NCBI GenBank assembly: GCA_025345505.1
Contig: JANVCC010000021.1
Span: 29,384,262 to 29,448,261 of the forward strand
Length of the DNA stretch: 64,000 nucleotides
Reading direction: 5' to 3'
Origin: Todiramphus chloris collaris
Lineage: Eukaryota > Chordata > Aves > Coraciiformes > Alcedinidae
Shown one piece after another: positions 1-11,300 of the stretch. The position numbers and the translations under genes are program-made. The notes under the pieces are model-generated. The model was not told the origin of the DNA. It was given only the letters and a program-made list of their open reading frames with translations, and did not search any database. Numbering within the stretch: position 1 is the stretch's first letter; each line of letters opens with the position of its first letter.

Positions 1-3000
1 ACTTTAAAGAAAAAAATCACATACCAATTCATTTGAATACTCTAACTGAGCTGGGTTGACACAGCATGTTAAAAAAATCCTGTTATGAAGTTTTAAGATC
101 TCCACAAAGGCAAACTAAAATGTTCCACCTAATTTAAACAAAAGACAGCTGTTGAGGAAACTTGCTAAGCCAACTTTCTATTTTTCTTTTGATTGCAAAG
201 GAAAAAGATCTTCTACATTTATGCTATCTTGGTCTAGGTTTGTTTGACTACCTCCCTCAACCCCTCCTGTTTTAACACCCTTTAGTTAGTTTTGACCAAA
301 TTTCACAGCATGGTATAGGTTTCACGGATCGTGAATCTATTGAAATGTGTAATGTAGATTGCAAAGTTGAAGAGAGAGACCCTGCTAGTGACCCAGTTAA
401 GAAATGATTACAACCACTGCTCAACCATTATTAGATATCAGAGAACTCACACAAAACCTGTGCTTTCTGTGAGCAGGAAATGTTCAATGGAAGTGTTGTG
501 TCTGTAACAGGACAGAGTATTAGCTGTGACACACAAATCCATAGTAAACTAGGCTTTTTTTTTGCTCTGGTACTTGTAAACCTGTGTGTTAGAGTATTAT
601 TGAATCTATTATACGTGAGTGTGCATGTGTATATCCCTTCAGCTAGATGATAACAAGCCTTGTTATTTGCTAAACCCATATAAGAAAACATGCATATATG
701 GATTTGCTTTACAGAGCTACCCGTCCTGTGGCTATAATATTGTTACAAACAAATGTGAATTCAGTTGGAAATTTTTTAAGGAGATATCTTTCAAACTGTT
801 TCCTAGAGATCTTACATTGCATTTCTTTTACTGTTCTTTCCAGCTCCACAGCAACTCCAAATATATAGCAAGATTTACTGTCTCTCAAGTCAGATTACTG
901 AATGTTCCTGGTTCCACAAAATAGTGTGCCTACAAAAGGAAAAGGAAGCTAAAAGGCTAAGAGGAGCTTCTCGCTTCTCTCTCTGTTATATTCCTCTCCC
1001 TTTAAAAAAATGCACAGGTGAGTTGTATCACATAATTCTTAGTCATTGATGGTGTTTAACAGAAAGTTCTCCATTTTATGTCTGACAATGGGCATCTGAG
1101 TTGGATTGTCATGAAATGTGGCTGCACATTTTTGTGCACATAGGATGTTTCGTAACATAAGCATTTCTTGCAGAAAAATTTTTTAGGGTTATTGTGTTAC
1201 TTTCCTTACTTGTCAGTTATATGCATTAGATTTACTGCATGGTGACTATTACTCACTGCTTTCACTTTTCCCTTGGAGGAAAAAAACCCTCTCTCTCATC
1301 CTATTCACCTTTTTTACCTTTGACATCTGTAAAGTACTTAGACAGTCTGAGTTGACATGTGTTGTTGATTTAACACATCAGGTAATTTAAAGATTTTTAG
1401 TATATCCCCATGAAAAAATGTGGATAAAAACACCACCTCAAAAAATAATATAGCACTTCAGTAGCTTAATTAACTAAATCTCAAGTTCCTCAAATTCATC
1501 TGATCTGGTCCAGAAGAACTGAAAAAACATCAATCTTTTCAAGAACTGTTCTTACTTCCCATTACAGTTCTTTGGTTTTAGAACTCTAGCCAAAACATAT
1601 TAGTTAATAATACCAACAGGTTAGATGAAATGGAATTAGACAATGATCAAAGTATTATCTGTGAATATTTTAGATTGCTTTTGTTTGATGAAAACTGAAT
1701 TGAGAAGCAAACTTCGCTGAAAAATAATGTCTAAAATTAGTAGTTTGCAAATGAAAAACTTTCTACATGAACTACTAGCTATTCTAACAGTACATTAACT
1801 CCCTTACACCCATTACATTTTCTACAGTGTAAAACTGTTAAAAGTGGGGAAGCTGTATTTGGATTCATAACTTGTATCTGCTCAGTTCCTTCCCTGTATT
1901 TTAGAGAAGCCAAGTATAAACATTCAGCATGGAAAAACTTTAGTTTGAGAAACACAGCTTATAATGGCAACAGTAATGGAGTGACCCACTGCTATTGAGC
2001 TGGGTAGTAATGAATGCTCCCCCTGCACTGGTGGATCCCCTTGGACAGCAGAGAAGGGTTTGGAAGTCCTTTGAATGATCAGTTCTTTGGCTGCCTAGCC
2101 AGATCACTAATAAGTCAATCTAATTCAACATACTCTAATAACCATATCTGAGCTCTCTAGAGATTTATATTTAAGAAAAGATTTCTACAAAAATACCAAC
2201 CCAAAAGGATGTATTTTTCAGTGTTGTAAGGACTGTAAAAAAATTATTTTTACAATGAGGTAGCATTTTCTTTCCCCATGTGAAACACTGCTGGAAATCA
2301 TGACAAATAAATACAATGTCAGGTTAGAAAAAATGTTGTAGTTTCATGTTGTTGGTTTGCAAATTGAATTTTTACATAAAATTTACACTAAATGGAACCT
2401 CATTATACAGTGATGGGGTCCAGTATGATCCAAATCATTAAAATCACTGTACTGCTTAATGATTCACTAAGTGGTACTGCAGTGCCATAAATTTAGCACT
2501 AGTTTCATGATTCAAAACACCAGACTGAGACACCAGCAAATCGTATGTGGATCATTAAATTTACAATGAATGTCAGAGATGAAATAAGGGGGAAAAAACA
2601 CTTTGAGAGATAGGGATAATATGTGCTCTAAGGTGACATCCATCAAGATAAATGATCTTATACCACTTGTGCTTGGATAATAATGGGGGGTTGTTTTTTT
2701 GTTATTCTTCATTTCATAATTTCTAAAGGGGATGGAAGTATAAGCCCTTTAAGAATTAAAGTGGCTGTCATTTTCTGAGTACCTTGTGATCTATTTTATT
2801 TGTATTTATACAATATACATATGCTGCTACATTCTTCTTTGACCCCATTGGGCCAGATCCTCCCCATAGTAGGATCAAAGTATGCCAACTTTGTAAATTT
2901 TACAATAGTGGATTACAATAGTGTAAATAGTACACTATTAGTACTCTCAGAACCCCAGGAAAAAAATATTTTGGTAGCTTTCTGTATATGTAATAGCTTT

Positions 3001-3461
3001 CTATTATAATAAAACTTCAAATAAAAAAGTTCCTTTGTAACAATAATAGAGTTATTATTTCATATTTCATTTGTATACACACTCTAGCTTACATATGTAA
3101 ATTAAAAAAATGTTTTCCAAAGGAGCAGTATAGTTTTATTCAAGGTATGAGCATGGAATGCTCCCATCTTTCATTCTTATGAGACTGAATATTTAGTCTT
3201 TGTTTTGATTGAACATGTCATTGTTTTAACTCTCCTCCAATACATATTCCCTATTATGAATCAAACATCATCAAAACAGTAGATATGTTAACTGTATTTT
3301 TCTGAACCAACATATCCTAAGTTAGGTTTGAGAAATAATGCATAGAATATAGAATATAAAATAAAGATTATGCATGGATTTTCAGAAAAAAAAGGTTGTC
3401 AACTACATCAGTGTGACTGAATGGAAGAGTTTACAATTTTATTCAGAAAGATGTAAATTGA
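1..3461. other. AT-rich unique DNA without a gene
   Basis: No supported gene, RNA gene or recognisable young repeat is visible. Open frames here are short, have no domain signature and are interrupted in all frames. A small perfect hairpin lies at 2917-2939 (listed separately). The stretch around 2848-2862 (GGGCCAGATCCTC) resembles the start of an old sauropsid repeat, but the similarity does not continue. The 3' boundary is the start of solo LTR 1. Confidence 0.7.
2917..2939. repeat. Small perfect inverted repeat (9-bp arms, 5-nt loop)
   Basis: AATAGTGTA at 2917-2925 and TACACTATT at 2931-2939 are exact reverse complements around the loop AATAG. The 11-mer TTACAATAGTG also occurs twice just upstream (about 2900-2911 and 2913-2923), so part of the left arm is locally duplicated. 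Short AT-rich palindromes are expected by chance in a 64-kb window; no function is inferred. Confidence 0.6.
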
Positions 3462-3558
3462 TGTTCTGGTTTGAGGGAGAACAGAACTAATTCTGTTCAG
3501 TGATTCTACTTTTCAGCTCAATTCTTCCAACTAACTGCACTTTCTAAAGTTAGCAGCC

Positions 3559-3597
3559 TGTTTTCACAGGCAGTGTCTGCTTCTAGCAGTGAAAACA
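3559..3597. repeat. Inverted repeat in the U3 part of LTR 1
   Basis: TGTTTTCAC (3559-3567) and GTGAAAACA (3589-3597) are exact 9-bp reverse complements with a 21-nt spacer. The spacer holds its own small hairpin, GCAG/CTGC around TGT (3570-3580). It lies in U3 upstream of the TATA box, where retroviral enhancers sit, so a dimeric factor site is possible. That role is an inference. Confidence 0.6.
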
Positions 3598-3774
3598 CAC
3601 CATGTTTAGAGTTACTACCAAAGACTGGTGTGCAGACCAAGGCCACTGCTGGATCTTGTGTACGATGTTGGAGGGTGCAGAAAGTAAAAGGCGGCATCTG
3701 CAGGGAGGAACGGACAAGACAGGTGACCCTAAACTGACCAGCGTGGTATTCCAGCCCATATATGTTATACTCCG

Positions 3775-3780
3775 TATAAA
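3775..3780 (+). promoter_or_regulatory. TATA box of LTR 1
   Basis: TATAAA preceded by CTCCG and followed by GCTGAAGG. Its place in the LTR matches the core promoter position of avian ERVL-like LTRs. Whether it is active now cannot be told from sequence. Confidence 0.65.
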
Positions 3781-4124
3781 GCTGAAGGACGATGAGGTTC
3801 TTGTCCCCTCTTTGCCCTCTTGGCTACTTTGACAACTTTGCTCATCTTGGCTCAGGTCCTCTTCCAGTTCCTTCCTCAGAGCATCTGAGGAGGACTCTGT
3901 CCATTCTGCTTTAGATCCCCATCTCTGTGTGCCTGAATCTGATACCAGAATCCAGCTCCTGAGCACAGCTCCCATCTGCTGCTGGGCCCAGTCTGGGACT
4001 CTCCCTATGCCTGCTCCACAGCATCAGAACTGAAGATGACATAATTACCATAAGTGGGTTTGGGTTCCATACTGGGTTTGTATATATTTGTATATATTCC
4101 ATTTTTATTATTATTTTCATTTCC

Positions 4125-4130
4125 ATTAAA
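4125..4130 (+). terminator. Polyadenylation signal of LTR 1
   Basis: ATTAAA is followed within 30 bases by T-rich sequence, in the R region of the LTR. It is a common variant of AATAAA and marks where transcripts of the former provirus would have ended. Confidence 0.55.
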
Positions 4131-4266
4131 GCTGTTGTAGTTTACTTTTCTAATCACTAAGTCTCTCTCCCTTATTCCCTTTCTCTTCCCCTTTGGGGAG
4201 GGAGGGGGGTTGACAGAGAGCATCTGTTATAGGTCTAAGGGGCCACCCTCACCATAAACTGTGACA

Positions 4267-6582
4267 ACTGAATAGAATGAAAGATATATTCTTGAAGTTA
4301 TTTCACTATCTGAGATCTAATGATACCACATGGAGAAGTAAGAATTCTGGGACTGCTTATCTAAGCAAGGGAAAATGTATGTAGTTTTTCCAAATTTTGT
4401 TGCACTGCCTTGTTCAAAATTCCATCTTATTTCATTGCACTGAGATGCCAAATGCAGTAAAAGCTAGGACACTTCAGAAAAACTAGAAAAAGTACAACTA
4501 CAGAACACAAAACTGTAAAACAGAATTATTATTTGGGAAACTATATTCTGGTTTTTTTTAATGTCAACCTAATTAGCATAAAGCATGTGAAAGGGATATG
4601 GGGCTTGTTTCCTCCATTTCTGTCCTGATGAAAGTATAAAATTAAACTATTTGCCATGGAGTCAGAAATTTAAAAAATAAATAGTCTTTTTAAAAATCTT
4701 GGCTATGAAGTGACTGTGACCTTAAACCCACTTACAATCTGAATTGCTATTATATGTAGTTACTAAAAAGAATTGTTAAAAAAATACAGGAAAGTCCACA
4801 GTATCAGTCTCTGTCACTTTTTGTGTCTCTCAGTAACGTAACTCCTAGTAAGTGTTCTGTCCACGATTTTTACTGTTCTAGTTTCATGAGACAACTCCTT
4901 CTCTGTTACCTATCCTGACTATCTCTTTTTTATTTCAAAATACAAGGTTTCTGCTATTTGTTCTGACTCCTCAGCTCCCTTTTTAACACCGTTCAGTTGA
5001 ATTTTCATAAATCCACAGGGTTGATATCTATTTCAGATTTCAGTCCACACTTTGCATGATGGAACAATGATTCCTGTTATTAAAATAGGACAAGTTTTGG
5101 CTTCATATAATAAGTAATTCTGGATCAAGTATTGAAGTTGAGAAGAAGGAAATTTTTGGGGTTCATATGTCTTTCTTGTGCACATAGGAGATCTTAAGCA
5201 GTGGAAGAGTGTTCAATGGCTAGGCAGGTCTTGAATTAGTTTGAAATAACATTTAACACACACTTTTTAAAACATTGATAACCGTAGGATTTTACTAAAA
5301 AGACTCTGTTTACAAATATAGTTTCTGTTGTAAGGAGGTTGTGGGCTGTTTGCACTGTGAAATTGTATATAAAAACAATTATGTCAGACAACCTGGATTT
5401 ATTTATTTTTTTCTCCACACTAGTCTAGAAAAAGTGGAAAGTGAGATGAAAGGAAAATGAATTAATTTACTTTCAGACACAAGAAATTGTACTAAATTTC
5501 GATATGTGGAAATATTGAACTTTCACTGGAGAAAAAATAAATGATTTGAGGCCCTAGTGATCACACAGAGGATCCCGACAATTTGACAGGTATGAATTTA
5601 TCTCACTTGCGAATGAATAACCTTTGGTAACTCACTTGAGACTTAAATATTTTGAACACATTTTCCCTGGAACACTTCAAAGACACAGTTCATTTCTGTC
5701 TCTACCAAGCAGATCCTTGCATTACTTTCAGTTTACTGAGTTTTTTGCACTGCAAGTTTGGAAAATTAACATAATAAAAGCCTACCAGTGAGTTTTAGTC
5801 ATGTAAGTATGAAATTAAATTAACTCTTTGATTATTCTAAAGTCTACACAATCTTGGAAATTCACCTCACTTTGAAAATACAGGCATACATTTTCAAAGC
5901 AATGTTTCAATATATTTGGTGAACGACTTCAACATAAGCCATGTTTTCTTCATCTGAAAGGGGGACAGTCTGTTATGTCTCAGTGGGATAAAACTACTGC
6001 CTGGGGACTTGCCTCAAGGTGCACCATGGTGCATCTCCAAGAGATGCTGCATAAATGAGAGTTCAGGGCAGGGGGGAACACCCCATCTGATGCTCAGAGC
6101 TGCATTTGACTAGGTTATGAGGGATCACAGCTGTTCTGAGTGTGATTTTTAGGTGGCTGAAGTCCATTAAACTTGTAGATAAAGGTTACTTTGCTAATGG
6201 ATTATCTCCCTTCACTAGTCACTGACTGTCAACTGGCAATTGTGACACATACAGAGGGATTTAATTTCTCGTCTCAAACATGCTCTTTGAAATTTAATGA
6301 CAAAAATATATAAAAGAACTTGGAAATTAAAGTTTCAAAGGATAAAGAAAAAAAGGACAATGAATATGAAAGTCACCAGTGCTTTAAACTTTGGTTTGTA
6401 TTTATCAAGGTTAAACGATGTTATACTTATGCTAAACTTCTGATGGAATGCAAAGTTCTAAATAGTCTCGTGTAATATGTGATAACAATAATTTTTCAGA
6501 AGGTTGAAAAAGATACTAAAAATCTTTTGTTGTTTTATAATCTTCTGCTGACCAGGGATATGGAACTGAAAAAACAAAAGAT
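4267..6582. other. AT-rich unique DNA without a gene
   Basis: No gene or clear mobile element is seen between LTR 1 and the first CR1 fragment. The only structured spot is a pair of overlapping palindromes near 6.02-6.05 kb (listed separately). Open frames here are short and carry no recognisable domain. Confidence 0.7.
6017..6047. repeat. Two overlapping palindromes
   Basis: TGCACCATGGTGCA at 6020-6033 is a perfect 14-bp palindrome. It extends to 20 bp (6017-6036) if one G-T pair is allowed. Its right end is shared by a second hairpin, GCATCTC (6031-6037) and GAGATGC (6041-6047) around CAA. The two folds are mutually exclusive alternatives. No known element is recognised. Confidence 0.6.
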
Positions 6583-6995
6583 CACAGAATGACTGAGGTT
6601 GGAAGAAAACTCTAGACATCATCTAGTCCAACCTTTTGCTCACAGAAGGGTCAGCTGGAGCAGGTTGCTCAGGGCTGTATCCAGTTAGCTTTTCAATATC
6701 TCCAAGGACAGAGAATCCACTGCCTCTCTGGGCAATCTGCACAAGCATTTGGCCAACCTTACTGTAAACATTTTTTTTATTAAGTTTGAGTAGATTTTCC
6801 TGCATTTCAGTTTATGTTCTTTGCTGCTTGTCCTTTCATTGAATGTCATTGGTAAGAGTCTGGCTCCATCTTCTTTACCCATCACCATCAGGCATTCATC
6901 ACACACACTGATAAGATTCCCCTCTGAGCTTTTTCTTCTCCAGACTGAATGGTCCCAGAAATCTCAGCTTCTCCTTGTGTGTCAGATATGCCATA
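6583..6995 (-). mobile_element. CR1 LINE fragment, 5'-truncated
   Basis: A CR1 retrotransposon on the minus strand. Its 3' end is the octamer CACAGAAT (6583-6590) followed by the CR1 landmark GAGGTTGGAAG and then CATCTAGTCCAACC. It runs 5'-ward through sequence encoding the extreme C-terminus of CR1 ORF2 and stops near 6995, about 410 bp in. CR1 elements normally insert as 5'-truncated copies without target duplications, as seen here. Substitutions and small indels against familiar copies are many, so the element looks old. Confidence 0.9.
6685..6906 (-). pseudogene. CR1 ORF2 C-terminal remnant
   Basis: The minus strand stays open here and ends with MFTVRLAKCLCRLPREAVDS then LSLEILKS. This corresponds to the conserved CR1 C-terminal block, whose usual form has FTVR, then [18 protein letters not shown]. 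The reverse-transcriptase palm itself is absent, so this is a dead tail fragment. The apparent start codon is accidental. Confidence 0.8.
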
Positions 6996-7756
6996 GATAC
7001 AAAAATATCCGACAACAGAACCTCAAGTATTTCTCTGCTTAAAGAAAAAAAGAAAATCAGAAGATTTCCAGATTAACTGAAGACTATTTTAAAGATTTGG
7101 GGGAAAGTATCTGATAGAAAATAAAATGTTCTAAGACTGATCAAATTTAGCCTTCTCAAAAGTCAGGAATAATTTCACTTTGGCCTCTGCTAGAGACAGC
7201 CAGACTGGTCTCAACAAAGATTTAGAGGGCTAGTGCTAAATTATTTGGTTAAAATTCAAATCCAACTTCACTTACCTTTTAGCTATAGAAGCCTCCCAAA
7301 CCTTCCTAAGTGAAATTGGTATCACATATTTCTAACTCTGCAATCTCCTTCTCCTGCCCTCTTAGTTTTGTGGTCTGTCCTGTATCTTCAAAAAACCAGT
7401 ATTAGACTGCATACAAGATCGGTTTCCTCAAAGGGAACAGAACAAGTCTGAGAGGGGTGAGTTACTACTGCACACAGGAGGAAGTCATACCATCGCCCTT
7501 GATTAGTGGTCATGGTTTGTGTACAGGTCATTTGTTGCCCCACCACATATGATATTTTGAGGTTATTTTCTCTATAAAGCAGATCAAGCTACTTTGCATA
7601 TGTCAGGGGCAAGACCTAGATGATTGACAAACAAAGTAGAGTTGCTGCTGTGTGGTAACTCAAAAAAATAGTATTAGGTGAACAAGACCATAGGACTCTG
7701 AGAAGAAAGAGATCCCCCAAAGTCACGTAACTGATTGTGCTCAAAGATGTCCCTAC
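6996..7756. other. Unique DNA between CR1 and LTR 2
   Basis: No gene or repeat family is recognised in these 760 bases. Composition is AT-rich with no long open frame. Confidence 0.65.
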
Positions 7757-8352
7757 TGTGTTGCTTTTGACTGGGATAAAGTTAATTTTCTTCATAGTAG
7801 CTAGTGTGAGGCTATGTTTCGGATTTGTGCTGAAAACAGTGTTGATAACACTAAAATGTTTTTATTATTGCTGAGCAGTGCTTAAACAGAGTCAAGGCCT
7901 TTTCTGTTTCTCACCCCATCCCACCAGTGAGTAAACTGGGGGTGCCCAAGGAGCTGGGAGGAGACACGGCCACGTCAGCTGATCCCAAATGACCAAAGGG
8001 ATATTCCATATAGTATGATGTTATGCTCAGCCTATAAAGCTGGGTGAAGAAGAAGGAAGAGAGGAGGATGTTTGGAATGGTGGTACGTTTCTCCCAAGTA
8101 ACCATGATGCATGATGGAGCCCTGCTTTCCTGGAGACAGCTAAACATCATCCTGCCAATGGGAAGTAGGGAACGAATCCCTTGTTTTGCTTTGCTTGTGA
8201 GAGCATCTTTTGTTTTACCTTCTAAACTGTTTTTATCTCAATGTACAAGTTTTCTCACTTTTACTCTTCTGATTCTCTTTCCCATCCCACCAGGGGGGAG
8301 TAAGTGAGCAGCCTTGTGGTGCTTAGTTCCCAGCTGGGGTTAAACCATGACA
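7757..8352 (+). mobile_element. Solo LTR 2, ERVL-like endogenous retrovirus
   Basis: A 596-bp LTR in forward orientation, from TGTGTTGCTTTTGACTGGG to GGTTAAACCATGACA. Recognisable blocks of a widespread avian ERVL-like LTR are present in order: AAAGTTAATTTTCTTC, GTTGATAACAC, GCTGAGCAGTGCTTA, GGGATATTCCATA, a TATA box, GATGGAGCCCTGCTTTCC, and TTCCCAGCTGGGGTTAAACC. Flanking 5-mers CCTAC and CCTGG agree at only three of five positions, so the target duplication is weak or eroded. No retroviral internal region lies next to it. LTR 1, 3.5 kb away in the same orientation, is a different subfamily and not its partner. Confidence 0.85.
8033..8038 (+). promoter_or_regulatory. TATA box of LTR 2
   Basis: TATAAA in the context CAGCCTATAAAGCTGGG, the usual core-promoter position of this LTR type. 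At 8221-8226, where this LTR type usually has a polyadenylation hexamer, the sequence is TCTAAA. The signal therefore seems to have decayed while the TATA box survives. Confidence 0.6.
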
Positions 8353-11300
8353 CCTGGCTACAGGATTTTAAAACTGTGGTTTTCATTCAAATACTGAGTT
8401 CTTCCTGAACAGATAACAAGCAAGAATGCTTCTCTATACTTTTGATTCCTGTGGTCAAAGGATCATTATCATTTGTTCGCAGAGCTGATGCTCAGCTTTG
8501 TATTCTAAAAATCAGAATTTAGGTATCTAAATGGAAGTACCAACATGTGAGTTAGGTATTCAAGTTTCCATGTAGGCAATACAATGAATAGATTCCAAAG
8601 GACTCTTAAAATCACCTTAAAGTATCTAATGACATTTAGACAGATATACAGCCCTCTTGTTTGTACTGACTAACATTCAGGTGACCAAAATAGGAACTTA
8701 GTTTACATATAGGTACTGACATTTAGACACTTAGATTCAATTTTTCAGGCTGCACTGAATACCTCTTGGGGTGTTGATCCACTGCATTCATTGTTGTCTA
8801 CTTCATGCTTTGGAAATGCACGAGCCTTGTAGGTTTCTTCCCATATTGTATGACTCACGTACAGAATCTACACACATTTTTTCCCTCTCTTCTCTCCAAA
8901 ATTCCTCCTTTGTCTGCATCTGAGGAGATACAGTCTGTTAATCTGAAGGAAATACACTGATGGCAGTTCTTTTTCATATACACTTATGAGACTAAGTGTA
9001 ACAATTTATTCATTGTAATGGTGTCCTGACTGAGCAGCAATGGCCCAAGCAGAGAGGTTTTACTTCTTTGAGTAATACGCATCAATGCTGATGTTCCTGT
9101 TGTCACCCAAGTAATACATCTGCTACAGGTCTGACCTTCTTCTGAAAACACATTAATGAGACAAGTATGAGCTAGGTGACTGATAATAGCTGATCCACGT
9201 GCCTCCTAGGTCTGATGTTCTGCTTCTTTTCTTCTGTAAAGTACTAAAGCTAAAAAAAAGAACATGTCACTCATCTAAGATGCATGTTAAGCTTTCCTTG
9301 AAAACAATAGTGTAATTTAAACAGGTTAAATCAATAACAGGAATATATATCTTCAACCAACATTATGACACTTTTTTTTTTTGTATTTAGAGTGCATTGT
9401 AAAGTAGTCAGATAGCAGACAGTGTCTTAACTAGTAAAAAAATGACATATCAATCACTTTTATTGTGCTCCATCTTCATATGACATTTCAGTTCTTTGTT
9501 TAGGTAGGAATCATTGTACACAACTCTGCAGAGCATTGTTTCTTTAGTCTACCCATGTCTAAGGCATTGTTATATTAAATAGGAGGATTTCTACTTACAA
9601 TATAATTATGTTGTATGTATATAATTAGACTAACACTGCATTAGGCATTGACTGACAAGACGGGATGAAATGTAACATGAATAGACTTCATGGTAAATAT
9701 CAATGTTTGGTTTAAAGCTGTAAAGAGTTTTAAAAACCTTCCTTAGTTAAAAATGTTAATTGTGAATTGTAGTAATCATAGTGTTACACTACAATTGATT
9801 CACTAGCTGGACTGCATCCACATCATGAAACTAGTATATCAAGATGTGTAATTACTTGTCTTTTAAGGGATACACTTATTTATTTATTTATTTATATGTT
9901 AAAGAGTTTTCCATATAAATACTTATTATCCAAATGCAACACATAATATCAAAATTATTTCTGACAGAAATATATAAGAAAACATTGAAAAGGGGAACTC
10001 CTGTGAGTCCTTTTAAAGTCAAAAGAATGTCTTTCGGTTACCTACTGCTAAACCCTCACAGCTTCACGAGTAGTCTGTTTGAAAAAGCCTAGAACAATTG
10101 GTTGAAGGTAACAAGATCCAGTCTATTCAAGAGAGAAAAAAAAGTCACAGAGCAAAGTAGATTTCAAGGTATATCTGCATTTTCACTTTCAATTAAAACA
10201 ATTATAAACTTTGCCTAGAACAGAAGTTTGCTCCTTGCAATGCCAAAGTCTGATCTGTTGCCTACCACTGAGTTGGACTAAAGTCTGCATTAGAAATATT
10301 TTATTAATTAGGAATGTAAGCTGATAACATAGTAACAGTTTTTTAAAAATCAAATATAGATGAACTTCCATAAGAAAAAATTGCTGTTGTTAAAGGCACT
10401 GCAGTGTATATGCCACGGTGATATCAGACAGTGAGGGACAAGGGATCTTGCACAGACATAACTGAATCTCTTTGCAGCATTATGGTTCCAAGTGACCATT
10501 GTCAACTTTGTCCTGGTCATTTTATAACTAGCACAGCCAAGGTTCATGTGTTCTCTCTGATATATTACTTAATAAGTGGGGCAACCAAATTCTACCCTTC
10601 GATGTCATTCTGAGTAGTGCCGTATACTATGATTTAACCTTGAACTAACAAATCACTGGGTTAATAAAGGAAGGCATTAGTCCTAAAAAACTAAGATGTG
10701 AACATCTTAAAAGAAAACGCAGAGTAAAAAAAGACCTCTTTTGGCCAAAAATTATACTGAATAATCCTTGAAGTAGCTGGAAATCCAATGACATGCCTTG
10801 TGTTGAAAACCTTAATCTCCATAAGGAGTGGCGATAGGCGATTAATATTTTCTACTTTTACTCTCTGTAAATATTGCTCTTAATTTTTGTCACTTCTTTT
10901 CCATGAGGCCATCAATGCATACTTTGCTCTGCTCATTGTTTAACTGGACTTCTAAATTAAAAGAATGAAAATAAGGAATTGCATGTTGTCAATATCTAGG
11001 ATATGCCATGACATGGTCTTTCCTGATGGTTCCCTGTGTTGGCAATGAATGAAGGAAATTGATGCCAGATACTCTAAATGCAGGCTCAGAGCACAGGGGC
11101 TTCAGTGTTGTCCTCATATATCCCTCAGAAAACAGAGACATGAAGAAAGCTTTGCAGAGACGTAGATTTGATCTGATGTTTCAACAGAAAAGGCAACTGG
11201 CCAGAAGGATACAGCATTTCCTGAAGCTTATCTAATAAGGAACAAATATATGGATAACATAGTATCTGGCATTATAAATCATCAAACTGATTAAGTGACT

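Larger units (their letters stand above)
3462..4266 (+). mobile_element. Solo LTR 1, ERVL-like endogenous retrovirus
   Basis: An 805-bp long terminal repeat in forward orientation. It opens with TGTTCTGGTTTGAGGG and closes with AAACTGTGACA, so it has the TG...CA ends. The base before it (ATTGA, 3457-3461) and after it (ACTGA, 4267-4271) match at four of five positions, as expected for the 5-bp target duplication of an ERVL-type insertion. Inside are a TATAAA box at 3775-3780 and an ATTAAA polyadenylation signal at 4125-4130, about 350 bp apart, which gives the expected U3-R-U5 order. A purine-rich G stretch (GGGGAGGGAGGGGGG) lies near the end at about 4195-4209. No gag, pol or env sequence follows, so this is a solo LTR left after recombination between the two LTRs of a provirus. 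The family was recognised by eye from avian LTRs; the subfamily name is not certain. Confidence 0.85.

Noticed and set aside
3583-3975. 130-codon minus-strand frame
   Set aside because: Antisense to solo LTR 1; no domain, and LTRs do not encode this.
3462-8352. The two LTRs as the ends of one provirus
   Set aside because: They belong to different subfamilies and lengths (805 and 596 bp), and the DNA between holds no gag, pol or env but a CR1 fragment and unique sequence.
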